A stretch of DNA of 64,000 bases from Candidatus Pantoea floridensis (GTDB taxonomy: Bacteria; Pseudomonadota; Gammaproteobacteria; Enterobacterales; Enterobacteriaceae): positions 372,001 to 436,000 of the forward strand of contig NZ_OCMY01000002.1 in assembly GCF_900215435.1 (NCBI RefSeq), in the 5' to 3' direction. The first letter of the stretch is position 1. Each line of letters starts with the position of its first letter. A program made the translations under genes and the position numbers. The notes under the pieces were generated by a model. The model was not told the DNA's origin, searched no databases, and worked only from the letters and a program-made list of their open reading frames with translations. This document shows, piece by piece, positions 52,161-61,217 of the stretch.

Positions 52161-53023
52161 AAACGTTTATCCATCACATCACGCAAGCCGTCGCCAAGGA
52201 CATTGAAGCCCAGCACGGTAATCAAAATCGCCAATCCAGGGAAGAGTGACACATAGATATTCAGGCCAAGGAAGTTGCGCCCGTCGCTCATCATCGTGCC
52301 CCACTCCGGCATGGGCGGCTGCACGCCTAAGCCAAGAAAAGAGAGGCTGGCGGCAGAGAGCACTACCGCGCCGGCCGTTAGGGTTGATTGCACGATCAGC
52401 GGGCCAATCGAATTGCGCAGAATATAGTGAGTGATGATGCGCGGATAGCGCACGCCGAGCATATGTGCCGCTTCGATATACTCCATATTTTTCAATCCCA
52501 GCGTTAAATTGCGGCTCAGGCGCGCATAGACCGGTATGGAGAAGAGCGAGATAGCGATCAACATATTAGTAAGCCCTTCCCCCAGCACGCTAACAACCAG
52601 AATCGCCAGAACAATTCCCGGGAAAGCAAAGATAATGTCCATTACCCACATGATCAGGGCATCAATTTTACGCCCGGCTAAGCCAGAAATGATGCCCAGT
52701 GGAATGCCGATCGCCATTGATATCGCCCCGCTCAGGCAGACCTCAAACAGCGTTATGCGCGCACCAAAAATCACCCGCGAGAAAATATCCCGGCCATAAT
52801 CGTCGGTGCCAAACCAATGTGCGGCCGAGGGTGCCTGCAGCGTATTGAGTAAATCCTGTTCAACCGGATCCCAATGGGTGATCAGCGGTGCCAGCACGGC
52901 GGCGAATACCACCAGCAATACCAGTGCGCCGCCAATGGCGATGGAAGGATTAGCGACCAGGGTTCTTAGCAGGTTTCGGCTGCGCGAACGCGGCGGCAGC
53001 ACGGAGCTTTCAATGCTGTTCAT
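52157..53023 (-). CDS. dipeptide/oligopeptide ABC transporter permease, DppC-like
   Basis: Inner-membrane permease of 288 residues. The DppC/OppC pattern is clear: cytoplasmic N-terminus, DPVEQDLLNTLQAPSAAHWFGTDDYGRDIFSRVIFGAR (the classic HWFGTDxxGRD motif), EAA loop EYIEAAHMLGVRYPRIITHYILRN, and LSFLGLGVQPPMPEWGTM. It overlaps the DppB-like gene by 1 bp and the ROK kinase by 4 bp. Works with the DppB-like partner and the fused ATPase encoded on the opposite strand at 58369. Confidence 0.92.
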   Translation of the reverse strand: MNSIESSVLPPRSRSRNLLRTLVANPSIAIGGALVLLVVFAAVLAPLITHWDPVEQDLLNTLQAPSAAHWFGTDDYGRDIFSRVIFGARITLFEVCLSGAISMAIGIPLGIISGLAGRKIDALIMWVMDIIFAFPGIVLAILVVSVLGEGLTNMLIAISLFSIPVYARLSRNLTLGLKNMEYIEAAHMLGVRYPRIITHYILRNSIGPLIVQSTLTAGAVVLSAASLSFLGLGVQPPMPEWGTMMSDGRNFLGLNIYVSLFPGLAILITVLGFNVLGDGLRDVMDKRL

Positions 53024-53943
53024 CAGTCGAACCTTATTTTGGGGTTAAGCAGACCAATCAGAATTTCCCCCACCAGATTCATCAGCACCACGCCGGTAAC
53101 GGCGACCAGCGTCACGCCCTGAATCACGGGATAATCACGGTAGCGCACCGAATCCACCAGTAAGCGGCCAATCCCCGGCCAGTTAAACACCGATTCCGTC
53201 ACCACCGCACCGCCAATCAGACTGCCGAAATTCAGTGCGACAATGGTGACGATCGGGATCAGCGCATTACGCAGCGCATGCTTCCAATGGATGCTGCCAG
53301 ACGATAAACCTTTGGCTTTGGCAGTCCGAATATAGTCCTGACTCAGCACATCCAGCATGCTGGATCGCGTCATGCGGGCAATCATCGCCATCGGCAAGAT
53401 CGCTAGCGTAACGGTTGGCATGATGTAATTTTTCCATGAATCTGCACCCAGCAGTGGTAGCCAACCTAACTCAACGGCGAAGTAGTTCATCGCCAGCAGC
53501 GCCAGCCAGAAGTTGGCGATGGACGCGCCGGCAATGGTCAGCACCATGACGATTTGGTCGGGAATGCGCTGGCGATATATTGCGCCTGTCATCCCCGCCG
53601 GCACGCCAATCGCAATGGCCAGCAGATAAGCCAGCGCCGCCAGTGATAAGGTATACGGCAGCCGCTCACTGATTTCCGTCATCACCGGTCGCTGCGACTG
53701 CAGCGACAGTCCGAGGTTGCCATGTATGGCTTCGGCAGCAAATTTCGCATATTGCAGCGGCAAAGGCTTATCCAGTCCCAGCCGCACGCGCATATTATCC
53801 ACGGCTTCCTGTGGCGCTTCCGGTCCTGCCATCAAGCGTGCCGGATCGCCCGGCAGCGCGCGGATGGCAATGAATACAATGATCGACACCCCGAAAATAA
53901 TTAACGGCAGCGATAGCACCTTTTTTGCGACGTACGCTTTCAT
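53023..53943 (-). CDS. dipeptide/oligopeptide ABC transporter permease, DppB-like
   Basis: Inner-membrane permease of 306 residues. DppB/GsiC hallmarks: long first helix VLSLPLIIFGVSIIVFIAIRALPGDPA, then RLGLDKPLPLQYAKF, EAA loop DVLSQDYIRTAKAKGLSSGSIHWKHALRNALIPIVT and ESVFNWPGIGRLLVDSV near the C-terminus. It lies 18 bp after the binding-protein gene and overlaps the DppC-like gene by 1 bp. Confidence 0.93.
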   Translation of the reverse strand: MKAYVAKKVLSLPLIIFGVSIIVFIAIRALPGDPARLMAGPEAPQEAVDNMRVRLGLDKPLPLQYAKFAAEAIHGNLGLSLQSQRPVMTEISERLPYTLSLAALAYLLAIAIGVPAGMTGAIYRQRIPDQIVMVLTIAGASIANFWLALLAMNYFAVELGWLPLLGADSWKNYIMPTVTLAILPMAMIARMTRSSMLDVLSQDYIRTAKAKGLSSGSIHWKHALRNALIPIVTIVALNFGSLIGGAVVTESVFNWPGIGRLLVDSVRYRDYPVIQGVTLVAVTGVVLMNLVGEILIGLLNPKIRFD

Positions 53944-53961
53944 ATCACATCAGCCATGAGT

Positions 53962-55497
53962 TTATTGCTTCATTGCATCACGGACGACAATCTGCCCACC
54001 CGGCTGCATGACAACCCCGCTGATGTTTTTGCGCGCGGCGTAAAGATCGTCCTGATAGAACAGCAGCACCTGCGGCGCTAATCCGCTGATCTGTTTCTGT
54101 GCCTGGAAGTAGAGATCCTTGCGTTGGGTATCGTCGAGCGTGGACGCGGCAGTATCAATCAGTTCATCGGTGTGCTTATCGCTGAAGAAGCCAAGGTTGG
54201 CGCCACCTGGTGCAAAGCTGCTGGTGTGATACAGCGGACGCAATTGCAGGTCTGAGCCGTATAAACCGGAAGACCATGACGCCAGTACCGCATCGGTGCC
54301 CTGTGCGGCCTTCTCTTTGCCATCGGCAAAGGCCGCTTTGGTCCACACACCGCTTTCCATCTGGCGCACGGTGAGCTTCACGCCAATTTTGCTCCACATA
54401 CCCTGCAGTACTTGCGCAGTACGCGCGTCCGGCGCCTGCACCGCAATCGACATCGGGAAGCCATTGGCGTAGCCCGCTGCCTTCAGCAGATCTTTGGCCT
54501 TTTGAACATCATAAGGATAATCGTGCAGATTCTTGTCGTAGTTAGGATCGACGGGTGCCAGCGCGGAATTGGCCGGTTGCGCATAGCCAAACATGATGGC
54601 TTTTACCAGCGCCTGTTGATCGGTGGCAAAGTTTAGCGCCTGCCGCACGCGAACATCGCTGAGCGCTTTGCTCTGCGTATTCAGATCGACCCAGAACACA
54701 GCCGCTCCCGGCGACCGTTTCAGATTAACGTTGGCATTGTTTTTTAACATACCAGCGAACTGCGGCGGCACCGGATTAATAATATCTACCTGTCCCGATT
54801 GCAGCGCCATATTCATTACCGAAGGCTCGCTGCTCCACGTCCATTTTATTTCATCCGGCCCGGAGGATTTTCCCCAATAGTCACTGTTCTTTTGTTCAAG
54901 TACATATTCGCCAGATTTGTATTGCACCAGCTTATAGGGCCCAGTGCCGTCGGCTTTATTGTTAATGCTGCCCTCTTTATCCGCTTTTGGGCTCACCATT
55001 AAACCTGGTCCGGAGGCTAAAACGGTTAAAAAGGCCGGGTTGATTTTTTTAAGCTGGAACGTAACGGTAAGATCGTCTTTTTTCTTCACATCCTGAATAA
55101 AGGTGCGAATTTTTCCGCTACCTGCCAGCCCACGTTGCGTATTTAAATGGCGCTGAAAGTTTTCGACTACCGCATCGGCATTAAACGGCGTGCCGTCATG
55201 GAATTTCACGTTGGGCCGCAGGGTGAAAGTCCAATTAAGACCGCTGTCGTCGGACGTCCAGGATAAGGCTAATGCCGGAATAATTTTTCCATCGTCTCCA
55301 ATGCGCGTCAGGCCTTCATACATCGGATCAAGCACGGTACCGGTAAAGGTCGCGGTCTGGTTGCCCGGATCCATACTACGCGGCGGTTCGTTCTGCATGA
55401 TCACCAGCTGGCTGGCGAAAACGGAGGCGCTGGCCATTGACGCTAATAAACAACCGGCCAGCGTCAGTACCTTGAAATGCTTATGTTTGCTTTCCAT
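53962..55497 (-). CDS. dipeptide/oligopeptide ABC binding protein, DppA/GsiB-like (SBP family 5)
   Basis: Periplasmic binding protein, 511 residues from ATG 55497. That start is chosen because GAGGG lies 5 nt upstream; the frame's earlier TTG at 55509 would put this site inside the gene. A signal peptide (about 1-28, AGCLLASMASASVFA) is followed by SBP_bac_5 landmarks: DPGNQTATFTGTVLDPMYEGL, KFHDGTPFNADAVVENFQRH, GTGPYKLVQYKSGEYV and VRQALNFATDQQALVKAI. First gene of the operon binding protein, DppB, DppC, ROK kinase. Substrate unknown. Confidence 0.92.
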   Translation of the reverse strand: MESKHKHFKVLTLAGCLLASMASASVFASQLVIMQNEPPRSMDPGNQTATFTGTVLDPMYEGLTRIGDDGKIIPALALSWTSDDSGLNWTFTLRPNVKFHDGTPFNADAVVENFQRHLNTQRGLAGSGKIRTFIQDVKKKDDLTVTFQLKKINPAFLTVLASGPGLMVSPKADKEGSINNKADGTGPYKLVQYKSGEYVLEQKNSDYWGKSSGPDEIKWTWSSEPSVMNMALQSGQVDIINPVPPQFAGMLKNNANVNLKRSPGAAVFWVDLNTQSKALSDVRVRQALNFATDQQALVKAIMFGYAQPANSALAPVDPNYDKNLHDYPYDVQKAKDLLKAAGYANGFPMSIAVQAPDARTAQVLQGMWSKIGVKLTVRQMESGVWTKAAFADGKEKAAQGTDAVLASWSSGLYGSDLQLRPLYHTSSFAPGGANLGFFSDKHTDELIDTAASTLDDTQRKDLYFQAQKQISGLAPQVLLFYQDDLYAARKNISGVVMQPGGQIVVRDAMKQ

Positions 55498-55546
55498 GAA
55501 GGCCCTCAATGAATCATTGAAACGAAGGGTGAATGAACATGTCGTT

Positions 55547-55604
55547 GTAGGGTGCGCATTTATGCGCGCCTGAATGCATTGGTTGCCATGAATGGCATCC
55601 CTAC
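55547..55604. repeat. pair of GTAG-headed REP palindromes, types A and B (degenerate)
   Basis: Type A on the plus strand at 55547-55570 and a decayed type B on the minus strand at 55581-55604. They lie in the divergent promoter region upstream of the binding-protein gene, an unusual position for REPs. Confidence 0.72.
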
Positions 55605-55784
55605 GAAATCTTTACCACGGCGTTGCGCTATATAAGCCACGATCTCTAAACAAAAGCCAAGATGTCAGTTCATATAATTTACTTATAATTAGATCTGTAT
55701 TCAGAAATTTAACTAAATCTCGTTGTATTTGTTTTCTGGCCTTATTATTGTCAGCGCATAAATGCTAACGCTGTGAGACCTCGA
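55605..55784. promoter_or_regulatory. AT-rich divergent promoter region, ROK-type operator candidates
   Basis: The 180 bp before the ROK repressor gene are AT-rich, with ATTTA-AC-TAAAT at 55707-55718 and TATAATTTACTTATAATTA nearby. AT-rich dyads of this kind are typical of Mlc/NagC-type operators. Exact sites are not resolved by eye. Confidence 0.35.
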
Positions 55785-56918
55785 ATGCTCAATGCCCATC
55801 AGCAACAAATTCTGCGTTTGCTTATTGCCTCACAGGGAATGAGCCGTACCCTGATTGCTGAACAGATGAAGTTGAGCAAAGCCGCTATTACAACGCAGGT
55901 TAAAGAGATGCTAAATGCCGGATTACTGGAGGAAAGTATTCCAGAATCAAACGGCCAGGGACGTCCATCGGTATTATTAAAAATGCGCGCCGACAGCGCC
56001 TATTTTCTCGGTGCTTCGCTGCTCGGCGAACGCGTAGTTTTAGTGTTAATCGATATGCATGGTCATACGCTGGCAGCCACCGAAATGGCGCTCCATCTCG
56101 CGCCCGCCCAGTTAGTGGCGGCGATAGCAGCGGCCATCCCAGCGCTGATTGCGCAGAAATCCATTTCACTGGATCAGGTCATCGGCCTTGGCGTCACGCT
56201 TTCCGGCTTTATTGATGAACATCAGGCAGTTTGTGTGCAATCGGCTCTGCTCGGTTGGAAAAATGTCCCGCTGGCTGAAATGCTGAAGCAGCAAACCGGC
56301 CTGGACGTCTCACTGGAGAACGATGCCAAAGCGCTGGCGGTGAGCGAGAAGATGTTTGGCGTGGCAAAAAAGGCGCGCAATTTCACCCTGATTTCACATG
56401 GCGACGGCATCGGCTCAGCGCACTTCTTTCAGGGGCAATTGCACCGTGGTGCACACGGTGGCGCCGGAGAGATTGCCCATTGCACCATTGAACCCGGCGG
56501 TCGCCCCTGCCGCTGCGGCAAGCGAGGTTGCCTCGATACCCTCGCCTCGCTAACGGCAATTCGCGAAAGCACGCGCGATAAAGCGCTGGAGAGCGAATCG
56601 ATTGGCGAGCTGGAGGCACTGGCGGTGAAAGGCAACAGCGCTGCGATTGCCATTCTGCACCAGGCCGGACATGCGCTGGGTTTATCGATCGCGAATATCA
56701 TTCAGATGAACGATCCCGAATTGATTGTCATTGCGCATCAGCCCGATGCCTTTGATGGCCTACTCAAAACCGTGGTCATGCAGGCCATCGATAGCAATGT
56801 TTTGCCCGCAATGATGGGCAAAACACCCATTGCCAATATTGCCATCAACGAACAGAGCTGGGCCAGAGCCGCAGCCAGCGTGGCGGCATATCGCTTTATC
56901 ATTCACTTACCCGACTAG
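55785..56918 (+). CDS. ROK-family transcriptional repressor (NagC/Mlc-like)
   Basis: DNA-binding regulator; from ATG 55785 it is 377 residues (a GTG at 55773 would give 381). An N-terminal MarR-like winged helix reads LLIASQGMSRTLIAEQMKLSKAAITTQVKEML. A ROK domain follows with GVTLSGFIDEH, SLENDAKALAVSE, and the zinc motif CRCGKRGCLDTLASLTA. It is divergent from the binding-protein operon and starts the operon repressor, MlrC, ATPase, so it is the probable regulator of both. The inducer is probably a sugar or its phosphate, consistent with the ROK kinase across the divide. Confidence 0.9.
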   Translation: MLNAHQQQILRLLIASQGMSRTLIAEQMKLSKAAITTQVKEMLNAGLLEESIPESNGQGRPSVLLKMRADSAYFLGASLLGERVVLVLIDMHGHTLAATEMALHLAPAQLVAAIAAAIPALIAQKSISLDQVIGLGVTLSGFIDEHQAVCVQSALLGWKNVPLAEMLKQQTGLDVSLENDAKALAVSEKMFGVAKKARNFTLISHGDGIGSAHFFQGQLHRGAHGGAGEIAHCTIEPGGRPCRCGKRGCLDTLASLTAIRESTRDKALESESIGELEALAVKGNSAAIAILHQAGHALGLSIANIIQMNDPELIVIAHQPDAFDGLLKTVVMQAIDSNVLPAMMGKTPIANIAINEQSWARAAASVAAYRFIIHLPD

Positions 56919-56929
56919 CGGAGGCTGCT

Positions 56930-58372
56930 ATGCGCATTGCTTTTGGTGGAATTCATACTGAGTGCAGTACTTACAATCCGGTGCTGAATTACGCCGATGA
57001 CTTCCGCATCGTGCGTGGTGATGAACTGACGACCAATCCTTACTTTGCCTTTCTGCAGGATTATCCCGCTGAGTTCCTGCCCACATTCCACGCGCGGGCC
57101 ATTGCCGGCGGCCCCGTCGCACGTATGACCTACGAGGATTTTAAGCAGGATTTTCTGACACGCCTTGCAGCTTACCTGCCGGTCGACGGTGTCTACCTGG
57201 CCATGCACGGCGCGGTCTACGTTGAAGGTATGGAAGACGCCGAAGGCGACTGGATCAGCGCCACCCGCGAGTTGGTGGGGCCTGATTGCCCCATTACGGT
57301 AAGTTACGATCTACACGGCAACGTCACGCAGCGCATCATTGATGCAATTGATATGTTCTCAACCTACCGCACCGCGCCGCACATTGATGTGGAAGAGACC
57401 ATGCGCCGCTCGGTGACGATGCTGGTTAAAAGCCTGCAAACCGGCATAAAACCGGGCGTGGTATGGGCGCCGATCCCTGTCGTTTTGCCTGGTGAACGTA
57501 CCAGCACTGAAGATGAACCGGCTAAAAGTTTGTATGCCCGCTTGCCTGCCATCAATGAGATAGAGGGCATCTGGGATGCTTCGCTGATGGTCGGCTACGT
57601 GTGGGCCGATGAACCGCGCGCGACGGCTGCGGCGATCATGACGGGCACCCATGCAGATGTGCTGGCTGAGCAGGCTGCAAACCTGGCACTGGCCTACTGG
57701 CAGGCGCGCGATGAATTTCGCTTTGGCTGCGCCACCGGCAGCATTACAGAATGTGTCTCCATGGCTATCGCCAGCGAAACCGCGCCGGTGATTTTGGCCG
57801 ATTCTGGGGATAACCCCACCGGCGGCGGCGTAGGGGATCGTGCGGATGTGTTAGCCGAACTGATTCGTCAAAATGCGCAGGATGTCATCGTGGCCGGTAT
57901 TACGGATAAACCGGCTACCGAAGCCGCATTTGCCGCTGGCGAGGGCGCTACGCTGCATCTCACCGTGGGCGCCTCACTCGATCCGGCGGGAGGTAAAGTG
58001 CAGGCCGAATTTGTGGTGAAGCATCTCAGCGACGACGCCCGCTCCCTGGCAAAACAAGCATTGCTGCAAACCGGCGGTATTACGCTGGTCGTGACCGATC
58101 GGCGTCGTCCGTATCACAATCTGGCGGATTTTGCTCTGCTTGGCCTCGATCCGGCAGCAGCCAAAATCGTCGTGGTGAAATCAGGTTATCTGTCGCCGGA
58201 ACTCGCGCCGCTGGCCAATCCCAACCTGATGGCGCTGTCGGAAGGCGTGGTCGATCAATATGTGGAACGTTTAGCTCGCAAGCGCAAATTGCAGCCTGCT
58301 TACCCCTTTGATACCGACTTTTCTTTCCTGCCGGTAAGCCGCCTGTCAGCGCGCTTTTTGGCGGCAAAATGA
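56930..58372 (+). CDS. M81-family metallopeptidase, MlrC-like
   Basis: Cytoplasmic zinc metallopeptidase-like protein of 480 residues (DUF1485/MlrC superfamily, named from the microcystin-degradation enzyme). N-terminal FGGIHTECSTYNP, VYLAMHGAVYVEGMEDAEG, TVSYDLHGNVTQR (Asp-His metal ligands), TYRTAPHIDVEET and SGDNPTGGGVGD match the family. It lies 11 bp after the ROK repressor and overlaps the ATPase gene by 4 bp. In many proteobacteria such genes sit beside Dpp-type transporters; it probably processes the imported peptide-like compound. Microcystin itself is not implied. Confidence 0.9.
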   Translation: MRIAFGGIHTECSTYNPVLNYADDFRIVRGDELTTNPYFAFLQDYPAEFLPTFHARAIAGGPVARMTYEDFKQDFLTRLAAYLPVDGVYLAMHGAVYVEGMEDAEGDWISATRELVGPDCPITVSYDLHGNVTQRIIDAIDMFSTYRTAPHIDVEETMRRSVTMLVKSLQTGIKPGVVWAPIPVVLPGERTSTEDEPAKSLYARLPAINEIEGIWDASLMVGYVWADEPRATAAAIMTGTHADVLAEQAANLALAYWQARDEFRFGCATGSITECVSMAIASETAPVILADSGDNPTGGGVGDRADVLAELIRQNAQDVIVAGITDKPATEAAFAAGEGATLHLTVGASLDPAGGKVQAEFVVKHLSDDARSLAKQALLQTGGITLVVTDRRRPYHNLADFALLGLDPAAAKIVVVKSGYLSPELAPLANPNLMALSEGVVDQYVERLARKRKLQPAYPFDTDFSFLPVSRLSARFLAAK

Positions 58373-60174
58373 GCGAGCCAATAACCGTGGTTGAACCGGT
58401 TCTGCGGATTGAAAATCTGACGGTGGCTTTTCATCGCGACGATGGGTGGCGCGAGGTTGTCAAAAACCTGTCGTTAACCGTCCATGCAGGTGAGACGCTC
58501 GCGATTGTTGGAGAATCAGGCTCGGGCAAAAGCGTCACCTCAATGGCGATTATGCGTTTGCTCAACCTGCGGCACGCGCGAGTCAGCGGCAAAGTGATGT
58601 TAAACGGCATCGATCTGCTGAAATTAAGCGAATCCGCCATGCGCGATATTCGCGGCAATGCGGTGGCAATGATTTTTCAGGAGCCGATGACCAGCCTCAA
58701 TCCCTCCTTTACCATTGGCGATCAAATTGCAGAGGCGCTGATCAATCATCGCAAAATCAGTAAACGTGCCGCACGTGAGGAGACAATACGGCTATTGGAA
58801 AAAGTACGTATACCCAATGCCAGTAAACGCTTCAATGATTATCCCCACCATTTTTCCGGTGGAATGCGTCAACGTGTGATGATCGCCATGGCTCTGGCAC
58901 TGCGGCCCAAACTGTTGATTGCCGACGAACCCACCACGGCGCTAGATGTGACGATTCAGGGGCAAATTCTTGATCTGATTAAGACATTGCAGGAAGAGGA
59001 AGGCACCGCAGTTTTGTTCATCACCCATGATATGGGCGTGGTGGCGGAAGTCGCCGATCGCACGTTAGTCATGTATCAAGGTGACGTTGTAGAAACCGGC
59101 ACGACCACAGCGATTTTCGCCGCGCCTGCCGCCGATTATACGCGCACGCTCATTGCCACCGTGCCGCAGCTTGGTGCGATGCGCGGCAGTCGTGGGCCGC
59201 GCAAGTTCGCCTTAAACTCCGAAAAGGAACCCGATGAATCGGTAACCAGGTCTGCGCCGGTTAAGCCGCTGCTGTCGGTGAAGCAGCTCAGCACGCGCTT
59301 TACTATCCATGAAGGCGTGTTTAGCCGCAAAACCGGGGCGGTTCACGCGGTGGAAAATATCTCGTTTGATTTGATGCCGGGTGAAACCTTATCGCTGGTG
59401 GGTGAGTCTGGCTGCGGAAAATCAACCACCGGACGTTCGCTGACACGCCTGGTCACGCCCACGGCCGGTGAAATTGCCTTTGATGGGTACGATGTGCTGA
59501 ATCTTTCTGCCAATGAGTTGCGTAATTTGCGTCGCGTCATGCAGATGATTTTTCAGGATCCGTTCGCCAGCCTCAATCCGCGTATGTCGGTGCAGGAAGC
59601 GCTAACCGAACCGTTTTTACAGCATCGGCTCGGGTCTAAAACCGAAGCGCGCGAGAAAGCTGCATCGCTGATGGAGCGAGTCGGCTTATCTGCCAGCATG
59701 TTAACGCGCTATCCGCACGAATTTTCCGGCGGCCAGCGTCAGCGCATCTGCATCGCGCGCGCGTTGATGCTCGACCCCAAAATGATTATTGCGGATGAAT
59801 CCGTGTCCGCGCTGGATGTCACCGTAAAAGCGCAAATCATCAATCTGCTGCTGGATCTGCAGCAAAGTCTGGGCTTGTCGTACCTGTTTATTTCCCATGA
59901 TATGGCAGTAGTCGAACGTATTAGCCATCGGGTGGCGGTGATGTTATTAGGGGAAATCGTCGAAATAGGCCCGCGGGCAGCTATCTTCGAAAACCCTCAG
60001 CATGAGTACACGCGCAAGCTGCTGTCTTCAGTGCCGATCCCCGATCCGACGCGGCGTCATTTGAAGCGGCAGGTGGAGATCGGTGAGTTAAAAAGCCCAG
60101 TGCGGGCAGTGGGATTTATTCCTGAAACGCGTCGCTATCGTGAAGTCAGTGCCGGGCACTGGGTGATGGAATGA
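58369..60174 (+). CDS. fused dipeptide ABC transporter ATPase (DppDF/GsiA-type)
   Basis: Cytoplasmic double ATPase of 601 residues combining the DppD and DppF roles. First domain: Walker A GESGSGKSV at 48-56, FQEPMTSLNPSFTIGDQIAEAL, signature SGGMRQRVMIAMAL, Walker B LLIADEPTTALDVT. Second domain: GESGCGKSTTGRS near 345, FQDPFASLNPRMSVQEAL, SGGQRQRICIARAL, IIADESVSALDVT, where Ser replaces the usual Pro (ADESVSAL). Both carry the oligopeptide C-terminal extension. It must serve the permease pair encoded on the opposite strand, since that operon has no ATPase. Confidence 0.93.
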   Translation: MSEPITVVEPVLRIENLTVAFHRDDGWREVVKNLSLTVHAGETLAIVGESGSGKSVTSMAIMRLLNLRHARVSGKVMLNGIDLLKLSESAMRDIRGNAVAMIFQEPMTSLNPSFTIGDQIAEALINHRKISKRAAREETIRLLEKVRIPNASKRFNDYPHHFSGGMRQRVMIAMALALRPKLLIADEPTTALDVTIQGQILDLIKTLQEEEGTAVLFITHDMGVVAEVADRTLVMYQGDVVETGTTTAIFAAPAADYTRTLIATVPQLGAMRGSRGPRKFALNSEKEPDESVTRSAPVKPLLSVKQLSTRFTIHEGVFSRKTGAVHAVENISFDLMPGETLSLVGESGCGKSTTGRSLTRLVTPTAGEIAFDGYDVLNLSANELRNLRRVMQMIFQDPFASLNPRMSVQEALTEPFLQHRLGSKTEAREKAASLMERVGLSASMLTRYPHEFSGGQRQRICIARALMLDPKMIIADESVSALDVTVKAQIINLLLDLQQSLGLSYLFISHDMAVVERISHRVAVMLLGEIVEIGPRAAIFENPQHEYTRKLLSSVPIPDPTRRHLKRQVEIGELKSPVRAVGFIPETRRYREVSAGHWVME

Positions 60175-60258
60175 AGGTGATTGATATCCCAGCATTAGCA
60201 TGTATATAGCCGCCCAACTTCAGGTATAGTTCTGTCTCTGTTTTTTTAGGTACAGACG

Positions 60259-60963
60259 GTGATGAAACAGCAGCGGCAGTGCGCAATTCTGGATATTATC
60301 GCTGGCCAGCACTCATTGGCCACCAGCGACTTAGCCGCGATGCTAGACGTTAGCATCGAAACGGTACGACGCGATATTCGTGAACTGCACCAGCAGGGCA
60401 AAATCATTCGTCAGCATGGCAAGATTAAAGCCTTAGCGGATGATAACAGTGATAACGGACTCTCCTTCGTTGATCGTTTCCGCCGTCACGCCCGAAATAA
60501 GAAAGACGTGGTTTCACAAGTGCTGTCGCAAATTAAGCCCAACATGTGTATTGCACTGGATGCCAGCAGCACCTGTTGGTATTTATCTAAGCAGCTCCCC
60601 AATATTCCGCTTACCGTCATTACAAATAGTTTTAGAATTTGTTGCGAACTCGAAAAGAAAGACCATATTACCATTATTTCCACGGGCGGAACGTTGATCA
60701 GGAAGTATTCGAGCTTTTTTATGAGCAGCGATGCCCTGCCCGCGATTAAATCGAAGAAAATCGATCTGTTTATTTTTTCCTGCGACAGCATTGATAAGAT
60801 GGGAAACATCTGGGATACCAATAATGGCAACGCTAAGTTTAAAAAATTCGCTTTCAACCTGGCTAGCAATAAGATTTTGCTCATCGATAAGAGCAAAATA
60901 GGTTCGCGTGGTGAGTTGAATCTCTTCAACCTCAGCCAGGTCACATCCGTTTTTTACAGTTAA
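60259..60963 (+). CDS. DeoR-family transcriptional regulator
   Basis: Sugar-operon repressor of 234 residues. The N-terminal HTH reads HSLATSDLAAMLDVSIETVRRDIRELHQQGKIIRQHGKI, the DeoR signature. A C-terminal DeoRC domain follows with ALDASSTCWYLSKQLP, TVITNSF and STGGTLIRKYSSFF, the phospho-sugar sensor part. The downstream half is more AT-rich than neighbouring genes. It lies 254 bp upstream of the aldolase gene and probably controls the aldolase-PTS operon, perhaps through the dyad at 61044-61075. Inducer likely a ketose or alditol phosphate. Confidence 0.9.
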   Translation: MMKQQRQCAILDIIAGQHSLATSDLAAMLDVSIETVRRDIRELHQQGKIIRQHGKIKALADDNSDNGLSFVDRFRRHARNKKDVVSQVLSQIKPNMCIALDASSTCWYLSKQLPNIPLTVITNSFRICCELEKKDHITIISTGGTLIRKYSSFFMSSDALPAIKSKKIDLFIFSCDSIDKMGNIWDTNNGNAKFKKFAFNLASNKILLIDKSKIGSRGELNLFNLSQVTSVFYS

Positions 60964-61043
60964 CCCCGGTATAACGCTAACGCCCACCTAATCCCCTCCC
61001 CATTATTTTACTTTTTATATGCAGTACTTCTACCTTCATAAAT

Positions 61044-61075
61044 GCCCGTTTGATTAAGAAATTTATCAAAAGGGC
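61044..61075. promoter_or_regulatory. extended dyad upstream of the aldolase/PTS operon
   Basis: GCCC-G-TTTGAT, 10 bp, then ATCAAA-A-GGGC: 10 of 11 arm positions pair. It lies between the DeoR gene and the aldolase gene. There is no T-run, so an operator is more likely than a terminator, though mRNA hairpin function is possible. Confidence 0.5.
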
Positions 61076-61217
61076 AAAGAGAAATGTGAGCGCGCCCAGA
61101 AAAATTCGCGCATTGTACGCCGAATATATGATTGCCATCACAAGCTGATTTCAATCCTGTGTTGGTGCTCAATGCTGACATTTATAAAAATGAGGAAATT
61201 TACCTAAGGAGAAGAAA

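Noticed and set aside
56930..58372. Microcystin degradation function
   Set aside because: MlrC-family membership alone does not indicate it; mlrA/B are absent and the context is a Dpp-type transporter.
61080..61110. CRP-like site upstream of the aldolase gene
   Set aside because: Only the TGTGA half is present; the second half (TCACA) is missing at the required spacing.
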